DNA from: Saprospiraceae bacterium | Lineage (GTDB): Bacteria > Bacteroidota > Bacteroidia > Chitinophagales > Saprospiraceae | Assembly (NCBI GenBank): GCA_020629715.1 | Contig: JAHDCU010000011.1 | Span: 1 to 55,423 of the forward strand | Reading direction: 5' to 3' | Length of the DNA: 55,423 nucleotides | Shown here: positions 1-10,400 of the stretch, piece after piece | Layout of the letters: each line of letters opens with the position of its first letter | Numbering within the stretch: the stretch's first letter is position 1 | The notes under the pieces: generated by a model | Told to the model about the DNA's origin: nothing | Databases searched by the model: none | Seen by the model: only the letters and a program-made list of their open reading frames with translations | Translations under genes and position numbers: made by a program

Positions 1-57
1 TAGACTTAGGATCTAGTGCTTAACGGCGTGGGGGTTCGACTCCCTCTACCCGCACCA
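1..57 (+). tRNA. tRNA-Leu (anticodon UAG), 3' part
   Basis: The window opens inside a tRNA. The anticodon arm reads taga-cttagga-tcta, giving anticodon TAG (leucine, CUA family). A long variable arm follows (about 17-29), as expected for a class II tRNA. The T arm has stem ggggg (30-34), loop ttcgact and stem ccctc (42-46). The 3' acceptor strand is tacccgc, followed by the discriminator base A and an encoded CCA at 55-57. The 5' half with the D arm lies outside the window. Confidence 0.9.
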
Positions 58-145
58 TTTTTTGGATCTTTTCTAAAGAATCATAATTTTCAATACACTT
101 TGACGACTCCAAAAATACAGGAAGCCAACTACGTTAGCTCCCGTA

Positions 146-153
146 TATATTTG
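146..153 (+). promoter_or_regulatory. Bacteroidota -7 promoter element upstream of tig
   Basis: TATATTTG matches the Bacteroidota -7 consensus TAnnTTTG and lies 32 bp before the tig start codon. No convincing TTG is seen at the -33 position, so the call rests on the -7 box and its location. Confidence 0.5.
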
Positions 154-185
154 TATGAGTATGTTTCCTATAAAAGTTATACACC

Positions 186-1574
186 ATGAAAATCAATAAG
201 ACAGAGATCGATGCGCTAAATGCACAAGTTGAAATGGTAATAGAGCAATCAGATTATCAAGAAAAGTTTGATAGTGATGTCAAAAAAACTAGACAAAAAG
301 CGCAGCTTAAGGGTTTTCGTAAAGGAAAAACTCCTCTATCGGTAGTCAAAAAAATGTATGGTCAGCAGATCCTAGCAGAAGCCGTAAATGAGCAGTTGCA
401 AAAGGGACTTTATGATTTCATAGATACTAACGATATAAATATACTTGGTGATCCTATACCATCCGAGGGTCAAGAGATGGTTGACTTTGATCCGATATCT
501 TTAGAAGATTATACCTTCAAATTTGATTTAGGATTAGCACCAGAATTTGATCTTAAAGGTGCTTCTGAGGGAGATCAATACCAGCAGTACAAAATAGGAG
601 TCACAGACAGCATGATCGATGATGAAATTGAAAATGCTAGAAAACGTTTTGGTAGTCAAGAAGAAATCAAAGATGATATCCAGGACAAGGACATCGTAAC
701 AATTTCTGCTTTTGAACTTGATGATTCTGGTAAACGAAAAGACGAGGGCCATGAATCTACGTTCAGCTTAATGGTGGATATGACAGAAGATAGTGTCAAA
801 CAAGATCTTTTGGCAAAGAAGAATGGTGATAAAATTGAGTTTGATATTTATACGATAGAAAAAGATCGTGACGAAAAATATGTCAAGAAATACTTACTCA
901 AGCTAGAGGATGATGCTGACAAGCAAGTTGGTAGTAAGTTTGAAGGATTTATTGATGAGGTCAAAAGAGCGGTTCCTGCACAACTAGATCAAGAGTTCTT
1001 TGATAAATACCTAGGTAAGGACAAAGCAACTAGTGAGAAAGAAGCTAGAGATGTAGTGAAGTCAGATTTGAGTGATTATTTTGCCAATCAGGCTAAATCT
1101 TTGATGTATCGTGAGATACTCGAGTCACTGACAGAGAAGAATGAGTTTCAGTTACCGGAGGCTTTTTTGAAAAGATGGCTCATGTTTAGTAGTGAAAAAA
1201 ACACTGCTGAAAATGTCGAGAAAGATTTCGATGGATTCAAGAAAAACCTTTCTTGGACTCTGATCAAAGGTAAGTTAGCCAAAGAGCATGACGTAAAAGT
1301 AGAGCCAGAAGAAATCAAAGCAAGTATAGAAAAGCAGATATACGGCTATTTAGGACAATATGGAATGGGTAGTGGTGAATATGCTGATCAAATGGTAGCC
1401 AAAATGATGCAAGATAGAAATCAGGTCAATAAGGTTTACGAAGAGATCTTAGCGGATAAAGTATTTGCTGAGGTAGAAAAAAAGATAAAAATCGAATACA
1501 AAGACATAACGGTAGATGAGTTTAAGAACATTGTGACCGAACTTAACAAAAAGATAGAAGCACCAGCTGCATAA
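186..1574 (+). CDS. tig: Trigger factor, ribosome-associated chaperone
   Basis: This is a 462-residue ATP-independent chaperone that binds the ribosome near the exit tunnel and shields nascent chains. The N-terminal ribosome-binding domain carries the signature GFRKGKTPLSVVKKMYG (about residues 43-59), equivalent to the GFRxGKxP motif that contacts L23. A divergent middle domain replaces a typical FKBP-like PPIase, as is common in Bacteroidota. The C-terminal half is a charged helical arm domain, and the length is normal for the family. It is the first gene of the conserved order tig-clpP-clpX, with 64 bp to clpP. A TAnnTTTG -7 box precedes it. The assignment is firm from the motif, length and gene order; activity of the PPIase region is doubtful. 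Confidence 0.95.
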   Translation: MKINKTEIDALNAQVEMVIEQSDYQEKFDSDVKKTRQKAQLKGFRKGKTPLSVVKKMYGQQILAEAVNEQLQKGLYDFIDTNDINILGDPIPSEGQEMVDFDPISLEDYTFKFDLGLAPEFDLKGASEGDQYQQYKIGVTDSMIDDEIENARKRFGSQEEIKDDIQDKDIVTISAFELDDSGKRKDEGHESTFSLMVDMTEDSVKQDLLAKKNGDKIEFDIYTIEKDRDEKYVKKYLLKLEDDADKQVGSKFEGFIDEVKRAVPAQLDQEFFDKYLGKDKATSEKEARDVVKSDLSDYFANQAKSLMYREILESLTEKNEFQLPEAFLKRWLMFSSEKNTAENVEKDFDGFKKNLSWTLIKGKLAKEHDVKVEPEEIKASIEKQIYGYLGQYGMGSGEYADQMVAKMMQDRNQVNKVYEEILADKVFAEVEKKIKIEYKDITVDEFKNIVTELNKKIEAPAA

Positions 1575-1638
1575 ATCTATCAGTCAGAACTATTCGTGCT
1601 TACAGGCATTATTAAAGACATAATAAATTAACAACATT

Positions 1639-2340
1639 ATGATCCCACAAGATGAATTTAAGAAATATGCTACCAAGCATATGGGTATGAGTGGTATGCA
1701 CTTAGATAAATATATGCAGACATCTGTTCCTAATATCAACGGTTTTACCCCTCAGGTTATCGAGGAGCGACAGATGAATGTCGTAGGTATGGATGTATTT
1801 TCTCGTTTGATGATGGATAGAATTATCTTTTTAGGTGTAGGTATCAATGATTATGTAGCCAATGTGATCCAAGCACAACTACTCTTTTTAGAATCTACTG
1901 ATCCAAAAAGAGATATTCAAATGTTTATCAACAGCCCTGGAGGTTCTGTGATTGCTGGTATGGGTATATATGACACTATGCAGTATGTAGCTCCTGATAT
2001 CGGCACTATCTGTACAGGTCTGGCTGCTAGTATGGGCTCTATATTATTATGTAGCGGTACCAAAGGTAAAAGAACATGTCTTCACCACAGTCGTGTGATG
2101 ATACACCAACCGAGTGGAGGTATGCAAGGGCAGTTTACAGATATGGAGATTAGTTATAACTTAATTAAGGATCTTCGTAAGGAATTGTATGAAATTTATA
2201 CCGTGCATACCGATAAGGATTTTGATACGATTGAGAAAGACTGCCTTCGAGACAATTGGATGACTGCAAATGAAGCCAAAGAATATGGCCTTGTAGATGA
2301 GGTCTTAGATCGAACCAATCCAAGAAAAAAAGAAGTTTAA
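1639..2340 (+). CDS. clpP: ATP-dependent Clp protease proteolytic subunit
   Basis: This 233-residue serine peptidase forms the tetradecameric chamber of the ClpXP protease. The catalytic triad is readable: Ser131 in GLAASMGS, His156 in RVMIHQPSGG, and Asp205 in the segment before NWMTANEAKEYGLVDEV. The glycine-rich strand NSPGGSVIAGMGIYD is intact. The N terminus is about 30 residues longer than the E. coli mature form, which may be a propeptide. It lies 34 bp upstream of clpX, its ATPase partner, and both probably belong to one transcription unit with tig. Confidence 0.97.
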   Translation: MIPQDEFKKYATKHMGMSGMHLDKYMQTSVPNINGFTPQVIEERQMNVVGMDVFSRLMMDRIIFLGVGINDYVANVIQAQLLFLESTDPKRDIQMFINSPGGSVIAGMGIYDTMQYVAPDIGTICTGLAASMGSILLCSGTKGKRTCLHHSRVMIHQPSGGMQGQFTDMEISYNLIKDLRKELYEIYTVHTDKDFDTIEKDCLRDNWMTANEAKEYGLVDEVLDRTNPRKKEV

Positions 2341-2374
2341 TTTTAAGACTTGATAATTTCAAATATAACCATCA

Positions 2375-3601
2375 ATGAAGAATAAGAAATGTTCGTTTTG
2401 CGGTCGGGATGAAAAAGAAGCAATGATTCTCATCGCGGGTATTGATGGTTATATTTGTGAGGTCTGCGTTGATCAAGCGAATGATATTATTGAAAGTGAG
2501 CTTAATCAAAAGTCTGCAGCAAATGTCACAGAGGAGTTTTCTTTGCCAGAAAATATTACTCCCGTTGACATCAAAAATTATTTAGATCAATATATCATCG
2601 GTCAGCTAGATGCGAAAAAATATCTCTCAGTAGCGGTCTATAATCACTACAAAAGACTCAAGCATAGTAGTGACGATATAGAAATCCAAAAATCCAATAT
2701 ACTTTTCGTCGGAGAAACGGGTACTGGTAAAACGCTTTTGGCTAAAACTATTGCCAAATTTCTCGATGTACCATTTACTATAGTGGATGCCACAGTATTT
2801 ACAGAGGCAGGATACGTCGGTGAAGACGTAGAGAGTATGTTGAGCAGATTACTGCAATCATGTGAATTCAATGTAAGCGCTGCCCAAAAAGGTATAGTAT
2901 ATATTGATGAGATCGATAAAATTGCTCGTAAAAATGATAATCCTTCTATTACGAGAGATGTCTCTGGAGAAGGAGTACAGCAAGCTATGCTGAAAATGCT
3001 TGAAGGTACTGTCGTATCAGTTCCACCGCAGGGAGGACGTAAGCATCCAGAACAAGAGTTAATTAAGGTAGATACTTCAGATATTCTTTTTATATGCGGA
3101 GGTGCTTTTAGTGGTATTGATAAGATTATTGCTAAGAGACTTAATACACAAGTGATTGGATTTGGTAAGAAGGATACCGAGCGAGTAGAAAAAGATGAGC
3201 TTCTCAAATATGTAACGCATAAGGATATAAAGTCATTTGGACTTATTCCAGAGCTTATTGGACGTCTACCAGTATTAACCTATTTAGAGCCGTTAGACCA
3301 AGAGACTCTAGTGAGGATACTAGTTGAACCCAAAAATGCATTGATCAAGCAATATCAAAGGTTGTTTGAGCTCGAAGGTATAATACTCAATTTCGAGCCT
3401 GATGTACTAGATTATATGGCAGAGAAGGCCTTAGAATACAAGCTAGGTGCACGTGGTCTACGATCTATATGCGAAGCAATATTGACGGATGCTATGTATG
3501 AGTTTCCTTCCCAAAAAGATATCAAAGAGTTTACGATTGACCTGAAATATGCAGAGTCAAAGATTGACGTAAGTAGTATTAATAAATTGCGGGCTGCATA
3601 A
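2375..3601 (+). CDS. clpX: ATP-dependent Clp protease ATP-binding subunit ClpX
   Basis: This 408-residue AAA+ unfoldase recognises, unfolds and feeds substrates to ClpP. The N-terminal C4 zinc-binding domain is seen as CSFCGRDE and ICEVCVDQA (residues 6-35). Walker A is [13 protein letters not shown] and Walker B includes [12 protein letters not shown]. The pore loop region has GGRKHPEQE (RKH loop), and the ClpP-docking loop appears as [10 protein letters not shown] with the IGF tripeptide. The arginine-finger region is [12 protein letters not shown]. Length and motif order are standard, so a functional ClpXP complex is expected. Confidence 0.97.
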   Translation: MKNKKCSFCGRDEKEAMILIAGIDGYICEVCVDQANDIIESELNQKSAANVTEEFSLPENITPVDIKNYLDQYIIGQLDAKKYLSVAVYNHYKRLKHSSDDIEIQKSNILFVGETGTGKTLLAKTIAKFLDVPFTIVDATVFTEAGYVGEDVESMLSRLLQSCEFNVSAAQKGIVYIDEIDKIARKNDNPSITRDVSGEGVQQAMLKMLEGTVVSVPPQGGRKHPEQELIKVDTSDILFICGGAFSGIDKIIAKRLNTQVIGFGKKDTERVEKDELLKYVTHKDIKSFGLIPELIGRLPVLTYLEPLDQETLVRILVEPKNALIKQYQRLFELEGIILNFEPDVLDYMAEKALEYKLGARGLRSICEAILTDAMYEFPSQKDIKEFTIDLKYAESKIDVSSINKLRAA

Positions 3602-3670
3602 GAATAGAAGTTTAATATTTCTTAGCATTCCGAGCAGCATTTTTACGTGTTTGTGCATACCCATCTTTTT

Positions 3671-3689
3671 TTGAATAAGATTTATTCAA
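3671..3689. repeat. Inverted repeat TTGAATAA-gat-TTATTCAA
   Basis: This is a perfect 8-bp palindromic pair with a 3-bp spacer, about 70 bp after clpX. It could be an operator. It could also be a weak terminator read on the minus strand, where a run of A/T follows. On the plus strand no T tract follows, so it is not a standard clpX terminator. Confidence 0.45.
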
Positions 3690-3716
3690 AATTCTTATGA
3701 ATAGTAATTTTTCACC

Positions 3717-3735
3717 ATGCAATACTTTATTGCAT
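3717..3735. repeat. Inverted repeat ATGCAAT-acttt-ATTGCAT
   Basis: This is a perfect 7-bp inverted pair with a 5-bp spacer, 28 bp after the preceding palindrome. Its size and symmetry fit a dimeric-regulator operator upstream of the 4054-19202 operon. The function is inferred from position alone. Confidence 0.4.
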
Positions 3736-4053
3736 CTACTCCTTTATTAGCCATTTAGTTAGATATTATACTTTTTCACCATGTAAATTTATGCGATATT
3801 TTTGGGTTGAATAACATCATTTTGGATGATGAAAAAAGTTTCTAATTAGTTCCAACTTTAACATTCTAATTCTATATTTACGTCGTGCAGATGATATATC
3901 GAGGATGTTGTAAAACTTCAAATAACCAATTTTCTACCTTCTAATTAGTTAAATCCATTAGGCGTTGGCTATGGTTTTAATTTAGTTTAACAAAACAAAC
4001 TGGTGGCTTTTGACAGGCCTCCTGTGAATTATAATAACCTAAACTCAATCTCA

Positions 4054-4446
4054 ATGCGCTATCTGCATCTAGGATTCCTATGTGTATTTCTCATGACGAT
4101 GTCTTCTATATCATTTGGTCAGAAAGATTCAAATGTTAATGGGAACACCAGAACTATTTCAGTCGATTCCAAAACTTTGACTTCAAATAATACTAATCAA
4201 GCGAAAGCAGTATTACTCCTTCCTGAGTCGGTTCACGAAAAACAAGAGGTTGTACCTGCGCCACCATCAGCTAGAAAAAAATTGGAATTATTAATTGCCC
4301 AATTATATCCAAACCAACAAAAAAATGCTGGTCAGTTAATTGATGCGAATGTGGATAATAAGAGTTTTTGGCAAGAAACACTTGATCTCTGTGATAAGAA
4401 TGATGATTGCCAGATGATTGAAACCTTCCTCTACAAATTAGACTGA
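4054..4446 (+). CDS. Small secreted protein encoded before the giant surface protein
   Basis: This is a 130-residue protein of unknown family. The start at 4054 is chosen because it gives a clean signal peptide (MRYLHLGFLCVFLMTMSSISFGQ) and because the preceding aaactcaatctca also precedes the small gene at 52521. A GTG at 4003 would add 17 residues ahead of the signal. The mature part is about 107 residues: a Ser/Asn/Thr-rich N-terminal half, a PAPPSARKKLELL segment, then an amphipathic helical end with two Cys (LCDKNDDCQM). It has no T9SS tail and no lipobox. Only 35 bp separate it from the 4906-residue gene, so co-transcription is likely. A partner or periplasmic helper role is only an inference. 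Confidence 0.7.
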   Translation: MRYLHLGFLCVFLMTMSSISFGQKDSNVNGNTRTISVDSKTLTSNNTNQAKAVLLLPESVHEKQEVVPAPPSARKKLELLIAQLYPNQQKNAGQLIDANVDNKSFWQETLDLCDKNDDCQMIETFLYKLD

Positions 4447-4481
4447 TTTCCTTAAGATTTATATTCTCTACTCGATAATAC

Positions 4482-7400
4482 ATGAATAATACTATTATGA
4501 TATACACCCATGTGAAAAATGTATGTAAAGCAGTTTTGCTCCTTAGCTTATTTGTTATTGGAGCAAAGGAGGTTTCTGCACAAGGTGCAACCTGTGAGAT
4601 GGCCACCCAACTATGTGGAGGCGCATCATTTCCAGCGATTACTGGTGGCGGAAATACTACTACAAGCAGTAGCTCCAACTGCCTTGGAGTAACTAGAAAC
4701 GAGACTTGGTTTTATGTGTTTATAGATGCATCTGGATCAATTTCTGCACCAGTTAGCATAGCGCCAGGAAGTGATATTGATTTCGGCGCATGGGGCCCTT
4801 TTGCAGATACCAATAGTTGTGGATCTATTAGTACTGCAAATGAGGTGAGTTGTGATTACACAACGACAAATGGTGGAACACTTACCATTGCCGGTGCAAC
4901 GGTTGGTGAATATTACTATATTCTGATATCTAATTTCGGTAATTCTGCTGGTACAATCACTATGGGCGCCAATACGGGTACTGGATCAATTTCTTGTGAT
5001 CCACCACCTCCACCTGCATGTTCAGTTAATGGAGTACCTACACTTACGATAGGAGCTTGTCAAGGAATGGGTACGACTGATGTCACAGATGATATTTTTA
5101 CCGTAAGCCTTGATGTCGATTTTGCAGATGCCTCATCTGCAACGGTTACTCTTGATGGCATGGCCATGACCTCTACTAATACTATGACCACGACAGGCGG
5201 CACCGTAACTTATAGTATAAACCTACCTGCGGATGGCGCTGCAGGAAATCCTGGAGTTGTGGTCATTGGAGATGGTACTGGTACATGTACCATAGACTTT
5301 ACTGATTTTGATTCTCCAGCTTCGTGTTCACCAGTGGATTGTGATGCTGATGCAGGAACCATTACTGCGAATACTATGGTATTATGTAATCTCGGAAATG
5401 CCGGTATAACTCAATTGGTTTTGAACTCAAATAATGATTTCAATGCAACACCAGCAGATCCATGTGGATTGGCGGGTACTCCGGGTATTATTTATGGATT
5501 GTATACTGCCTTACCAACTTCTGATGATTCAGCGGCGGATCCTAATTTTATTTCATTTGTAGGTGACGGACCTATTAATGATCCAGCCAATGTAACTCAA
5601 GCAATTGACTATGGTGGTTTAAGTTTTGGTAGTACGCCTACTAATGCCGCTACAAATTATAATACAGAGTTCTTTATATGCCCTATTTACTCATTTGATC
5701 AAAATACTGATCCTAATATTTCTGGTGGTACCACAGCTGTCGATTATGATTGTGGACCTCCTGAAGATTTATGTAGAGATGTAAATGAAGCTGCATGTGT
5801 TTCTTTTACAGTTCTCGAGCCTATTGTGTTTTCTAATGATATGCTGGTTTGTAACGCAGATCCCTATACTGGTGAATTGACTGTAGATGTTGCAGGTGGT
5901 ACACCTGCCCTTGATGGATCAATGTTTACTATAACCAATACTGGTGGAAATGGAACACTTGGAGCTCCTATGGCGGCAAATGGCTCGACTATTACGCTAT
6001 CTGACCTAGCAGACGGTCCTTTTGAAATTACAGCAACCGACGGCAACGGATGCTCCACAACTTTCGCTGGAGTATGGAATCAGCCGACGATTATGTTGAC
6101 TGCTTGTGAAGATAAAGTATGTACTTCATTGCCTTCAGGAGATCCATGTGCACAGTCTTCTATGATTTTGACGGATTGTATTACAGGTGTGATTACACCA
6201 CAGCTAGGAACGTTTACCATGACCATGCCTGGTGATGGTTTCAACGGGCCTGATGGTTCTGGTTTTTCTATTACTAATAGTGGAGGTTCAGTTGTATTTA
6301 CGGCGAACTCAGTAGCCCAAGGCGCAACGGTAACGACAACAGGTTTAGATCCTAACGATACGTATTTCCTTTCTTTTGTCGATGGTTTTGGTGATGGTTT
6401 TTCATGTACTGATTCAGGAGGTACGTTAACCAACGGAGATGGTGCAGGTAATAATTTTGGTACCGTCTATACCTATACGCCAGGTGACTGGGTAGGTACG
6501 TTTTGTGGTGATAGGGATAATGCAAACTTTCCGAATGGAGATGGAACAAACTTTGGTCCTTTTCCTTTAGGTTCGCCAACACCATATGTTGACCCAATAG
6601 GTATCATTACAGGTCCTGGTATAACCGATAATGGTGATAATACTGCGGATTTTGATCCTGTAGCTGCTGGACCAGGTTCACATACTATTAATTATGACTT
6701 CACAGATGCACAAGGTTGTGTATTAAATAGAACGGTAACCATAGATGTTTGCCAACCGCCTGCAAATCCAATTCCAGATGCAACTTGTTTTCCGAGCTGT
6801 ACTGCAGATGCCGTACCCATGTTGACGGTTACGGATGGTGGTGGCGCAACTGCTGCCGATGCTTTCGAATGGTATGACTCTGGAGCTGTAGATGCGGATG
6901 GACAACCAACTGGTACTTTATTAGGTACAGGTATGTCTTTTGATCCTTCAGCACAACCAGGTTTCGATCCTATGGTAGAGGTTTGTACTTCATTTTTCGT
7001 TTTTGCGAGAGGGCCTGAATCTACAGGAAATCCAATATCAGGGGATGTTGCTTGTTATTCATGTCCAGCAGAAGTTGATTTTTATAGATGCGTTGCAGGT
7101 AATCCTGACTGGGAGGCGCCTTTATTGCCAGTATGTTCAGGTGATCAACTACCACTTCATACACTTACCACTGATCCAGTTGATGCAACAAGCGTTTGGT
7201 CAATAGTTTCAATTGATGGTACTAATGCACCAGTGACTGCTCCTTTTGCTGGAGATCCAGGTCCTACTGCCTTCACGACAACGGCAGGTGGCGGTATGGT
7301 TACTATTACCCTAGCTTCTGGGGCTAATCCAGGTGAAATGTTTTTATCGGGAGCAGGAGATGGAAATTGGGATAGTTGCGTATTTGTAGAAATCGAACAT

Positions 7401-10400
7401 TATAAAAATTCAATTTGTGGAGGTTGTAATGCCAACGGAGATTGTGACCTTACTTGTGGAGCTGGAGTTACTGAATTTATTCAGGTTTGCCCTCTGCCAG
7501 ATGTTGCCTGGGAGGCAGGCCCTATATGTTGTACTGCTGATCCAGTGTTCTTAGGTGGAGCTGATCCAGGCGGACTGGTTTCATTGACTGCTATAGGTGG
7601 TTCATACCCAGTTTTTCAAAATGGACAATGGACCGGCGAGGGCGTTAGCTTTGTCGATCCAGATGGTACGCCTGCCAATGGTGATGAGTATTACCAGTTT
7701 GATCCTATGGGTCTGGATGGAGATATCACAGTGATCTATTTTGGTGGTGCTCCATGCTTAAATCAAGCAGCAATGGATTTTGATGTATCCTGTAATCCAA
7801 TTCTTGCCGACCTAGATGATATTACGGTATGCCCAGGAGGAATCGTTTCAGAAAGTACCATTTTTACAGAGTTGGACGACTCTAATATTCAAATTTCTAC
7901 TGCTGGTCTTGCAGCTGCTGGCGGTACCGATCTTACCAATGTGGCAGTTAATGCTGCGGATGGGACGGCACAGATCGCTTCATTTACGGCTACGGCAACA
8001 GAAGGGACGTATACAGTAATGGTGACTGCGGCTCAATCAAATGCCAATGGTTGTATGCAAACCGTAAGTTTTGATATTGTAGTTGAAGATAATAATGGAT
8101 TAACCTTTACTAATTGCCCGATTTCGGATATTATGAAAGGTACCGATAATGGTGCTTGTAGTGCGGTAGTAACTTGGGATGCACCAACAGCTATCGATGA
8201 TTGTACTTCACAATCTAGTATAACAGTTACCCAAACTGCAGGTCCTGCATCTGGCAGTATGCTGCCCGTGGGAACCACTACCATTACGTATGAGGCCAAT
8301 GACGGAAATGGTAATACTACTACTTGTTCTTTCGATGTCATAGTGATGGATACAGAAGATCCTTCCATTACTTGTGTTAATGATGTAGTTACCAACACTT
8401 CTGCGGATGGTAATGGAAACTGTACAGCAGTTGTTTCTGGTTTAGCGCCAACCGCTTCGGATAATTGTGGAGTAAGTACTACCACCTATGCGATTACTGG
8501 AGCAACGATGGCAACAGGAAGTAATGATGCAAGTGGAACAACTTTCAATCTTGGAACATCATATGTTACTTATGTAGCAACTGACGCAGCTGGCAATAAC
8601 AGCTCTTGCACATTTGCAGTGTTAGTTACAGATGACGAAGCACCAAGTATTACTTGTCCTGCCAATGTAACGAACTTAGTTTGTGGTGATGCAATTCCTA
8701 CACCTACAGATTTAGCAGGTCTTTCGGCAAGTGATAATTGTACTGCATTAGCTGATTTGAGACTGACAGTTTCAGATTTTGATAATGGTCTTTCATATTG
8801 TGATAATAGTAGAGCCATTGTAAGAACTTATACAGTAACAGATGCTTCTGGTAATCAAACTACATGTACACAAACCCTCTCTTACGTTCAGGATGTAACT
8901 CCTCCTATGGTTACCGTACCCGCAGCTGCCTTAGTCCTAGACTGCGATGATATAAGTGCAACTTCTAGTCCTGCAGCGCAAATAAATGATTGGCTTTCTT
9001 CTGCAAGTGCAACTGATGCTTGTGATGAAAATCCCATAGTGACGCATGATTTCGTAATGAGTGATTTGGATGTATGTGCTGCTGCGGATTATATGATTAC
9101 GGTTAACTTCACCGCAACTGACGATTGCGGTAATAGTGCCTCTGCATCCCAAACGATAAATGTAACAGTAGATACTACAGCACCTACCATTACAGCACCT
9201 GCAGCTGCTTTGGCTCTTGATTGCGATGATATAAGCGCTACATCTAGCCCAACTGTAGAAATCTTAAACTGGTTGTATTCTGCGACTGCTGAAGATGCTT
9301 GCGATAGCAATCCATCAATCACACATAGTTTTGATATGTCTCAACTGGATGTATGTGCTGCTGCAGACTATATGATTACGGTAACATTTACAGCTACAGA
9401 TCTTTGTGGAAATAGTAGTACAGCAACTCAGACGATTGATGTTACTGTGGATGATGATGATCCTATGATTACAGCTCCCGCCGCACCATTAGCGCTTTCT
9501 TGTTCCGATATTAACGAAACTAGTACTGCATCAGGACTCATACACCAGTGGTTAAGTCAAGCTTCTGCGACAGACGGATGTGATGGTTCTCCAACAGTAA
9601 CCAATTCATTTGATTCTGGATTATTGGATGTATGTGCTGCTGCAGATTATATGATTACGGTAACATTTACGGCAACTGATGCATGTGGAAATACTAGTGA
9701 AGCAACTCAGACTATAGATATTACTGTAGATGATGATGATCCTATGGTTACAGTACCAGCAGCGCCGCTAGCACTTGATTGTAGCGATATAAGTGAAACT
9801 TCAAGTCCAGCAGCTCAAATTGATGCTTGGTTAGCAACTGCAACCGCTTCAGACGCTTGCGACAGTGATCCAGTACTAACACATAGCTTTGATATGAGTG
9901 ATTTGGATGTATGCGCTGCTGCAGATTATATGTTGACAGTAACGTTCACAGCGACTGATGCATGTGGAAATACAAGCACTGGGACACAGACTATAGATGT
10001 AACTGTTGACGATGACGACCCAATGGTTACGGTACCAGCTGCACCTCTTGCCTTGGATTGTAGTGATATAAGTAATACAGCAAGCCCAGCCGCTCAAATT
10101 GATGCTTGGCTAGCAACGGCAAGCGCTTCGGATGCCTGCGACAGTGATCCAGTATTAACACATAGCTTTGATATGAGTGATTTGGATGTATGTGCTGCTG
10201 CAGATTATATGTTGACAGTTACATTTACAGCGACTGACGCATGTGGAAATACAAGCACTGGAACTCAGACGATTGATATCACGGTAGATGATGACGATCC
10301 TATGGTTACAGTCCCCGCGGCACCATTAGCCTTAGATTGTGCGGATATAAGTAGTACTTCAAGCCCTGCAGCGCAGATTGATGCTTGGTTGGCTACAGCT

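Larger units (their letters stand above)
3602..4053. other. Non-coding region between clpX and the first secreted pair
   Basis: These 452 bp hold no convincing gene. Visible structure: two inverted repeats (3671-3689 and 3717-3735), a near-repeat of tttttcaccatg at about 3709 and 3773, a TATTTTTG box (3797-3804) fitting TAnnTTTG, and two copies of ctaattagtt (about 3842 and 3939). I did not identify a clear T-tract terminator for clpX. This is probably the control region of the giant-protein operon. Confidence 0.45.

Noticed and set aside
2647-3207. Long open frame on the minus strand inside clpX
   Set aside because: It lies wholly within clpX; its translation is Ser/Pro/Leu-rich without any family feature.
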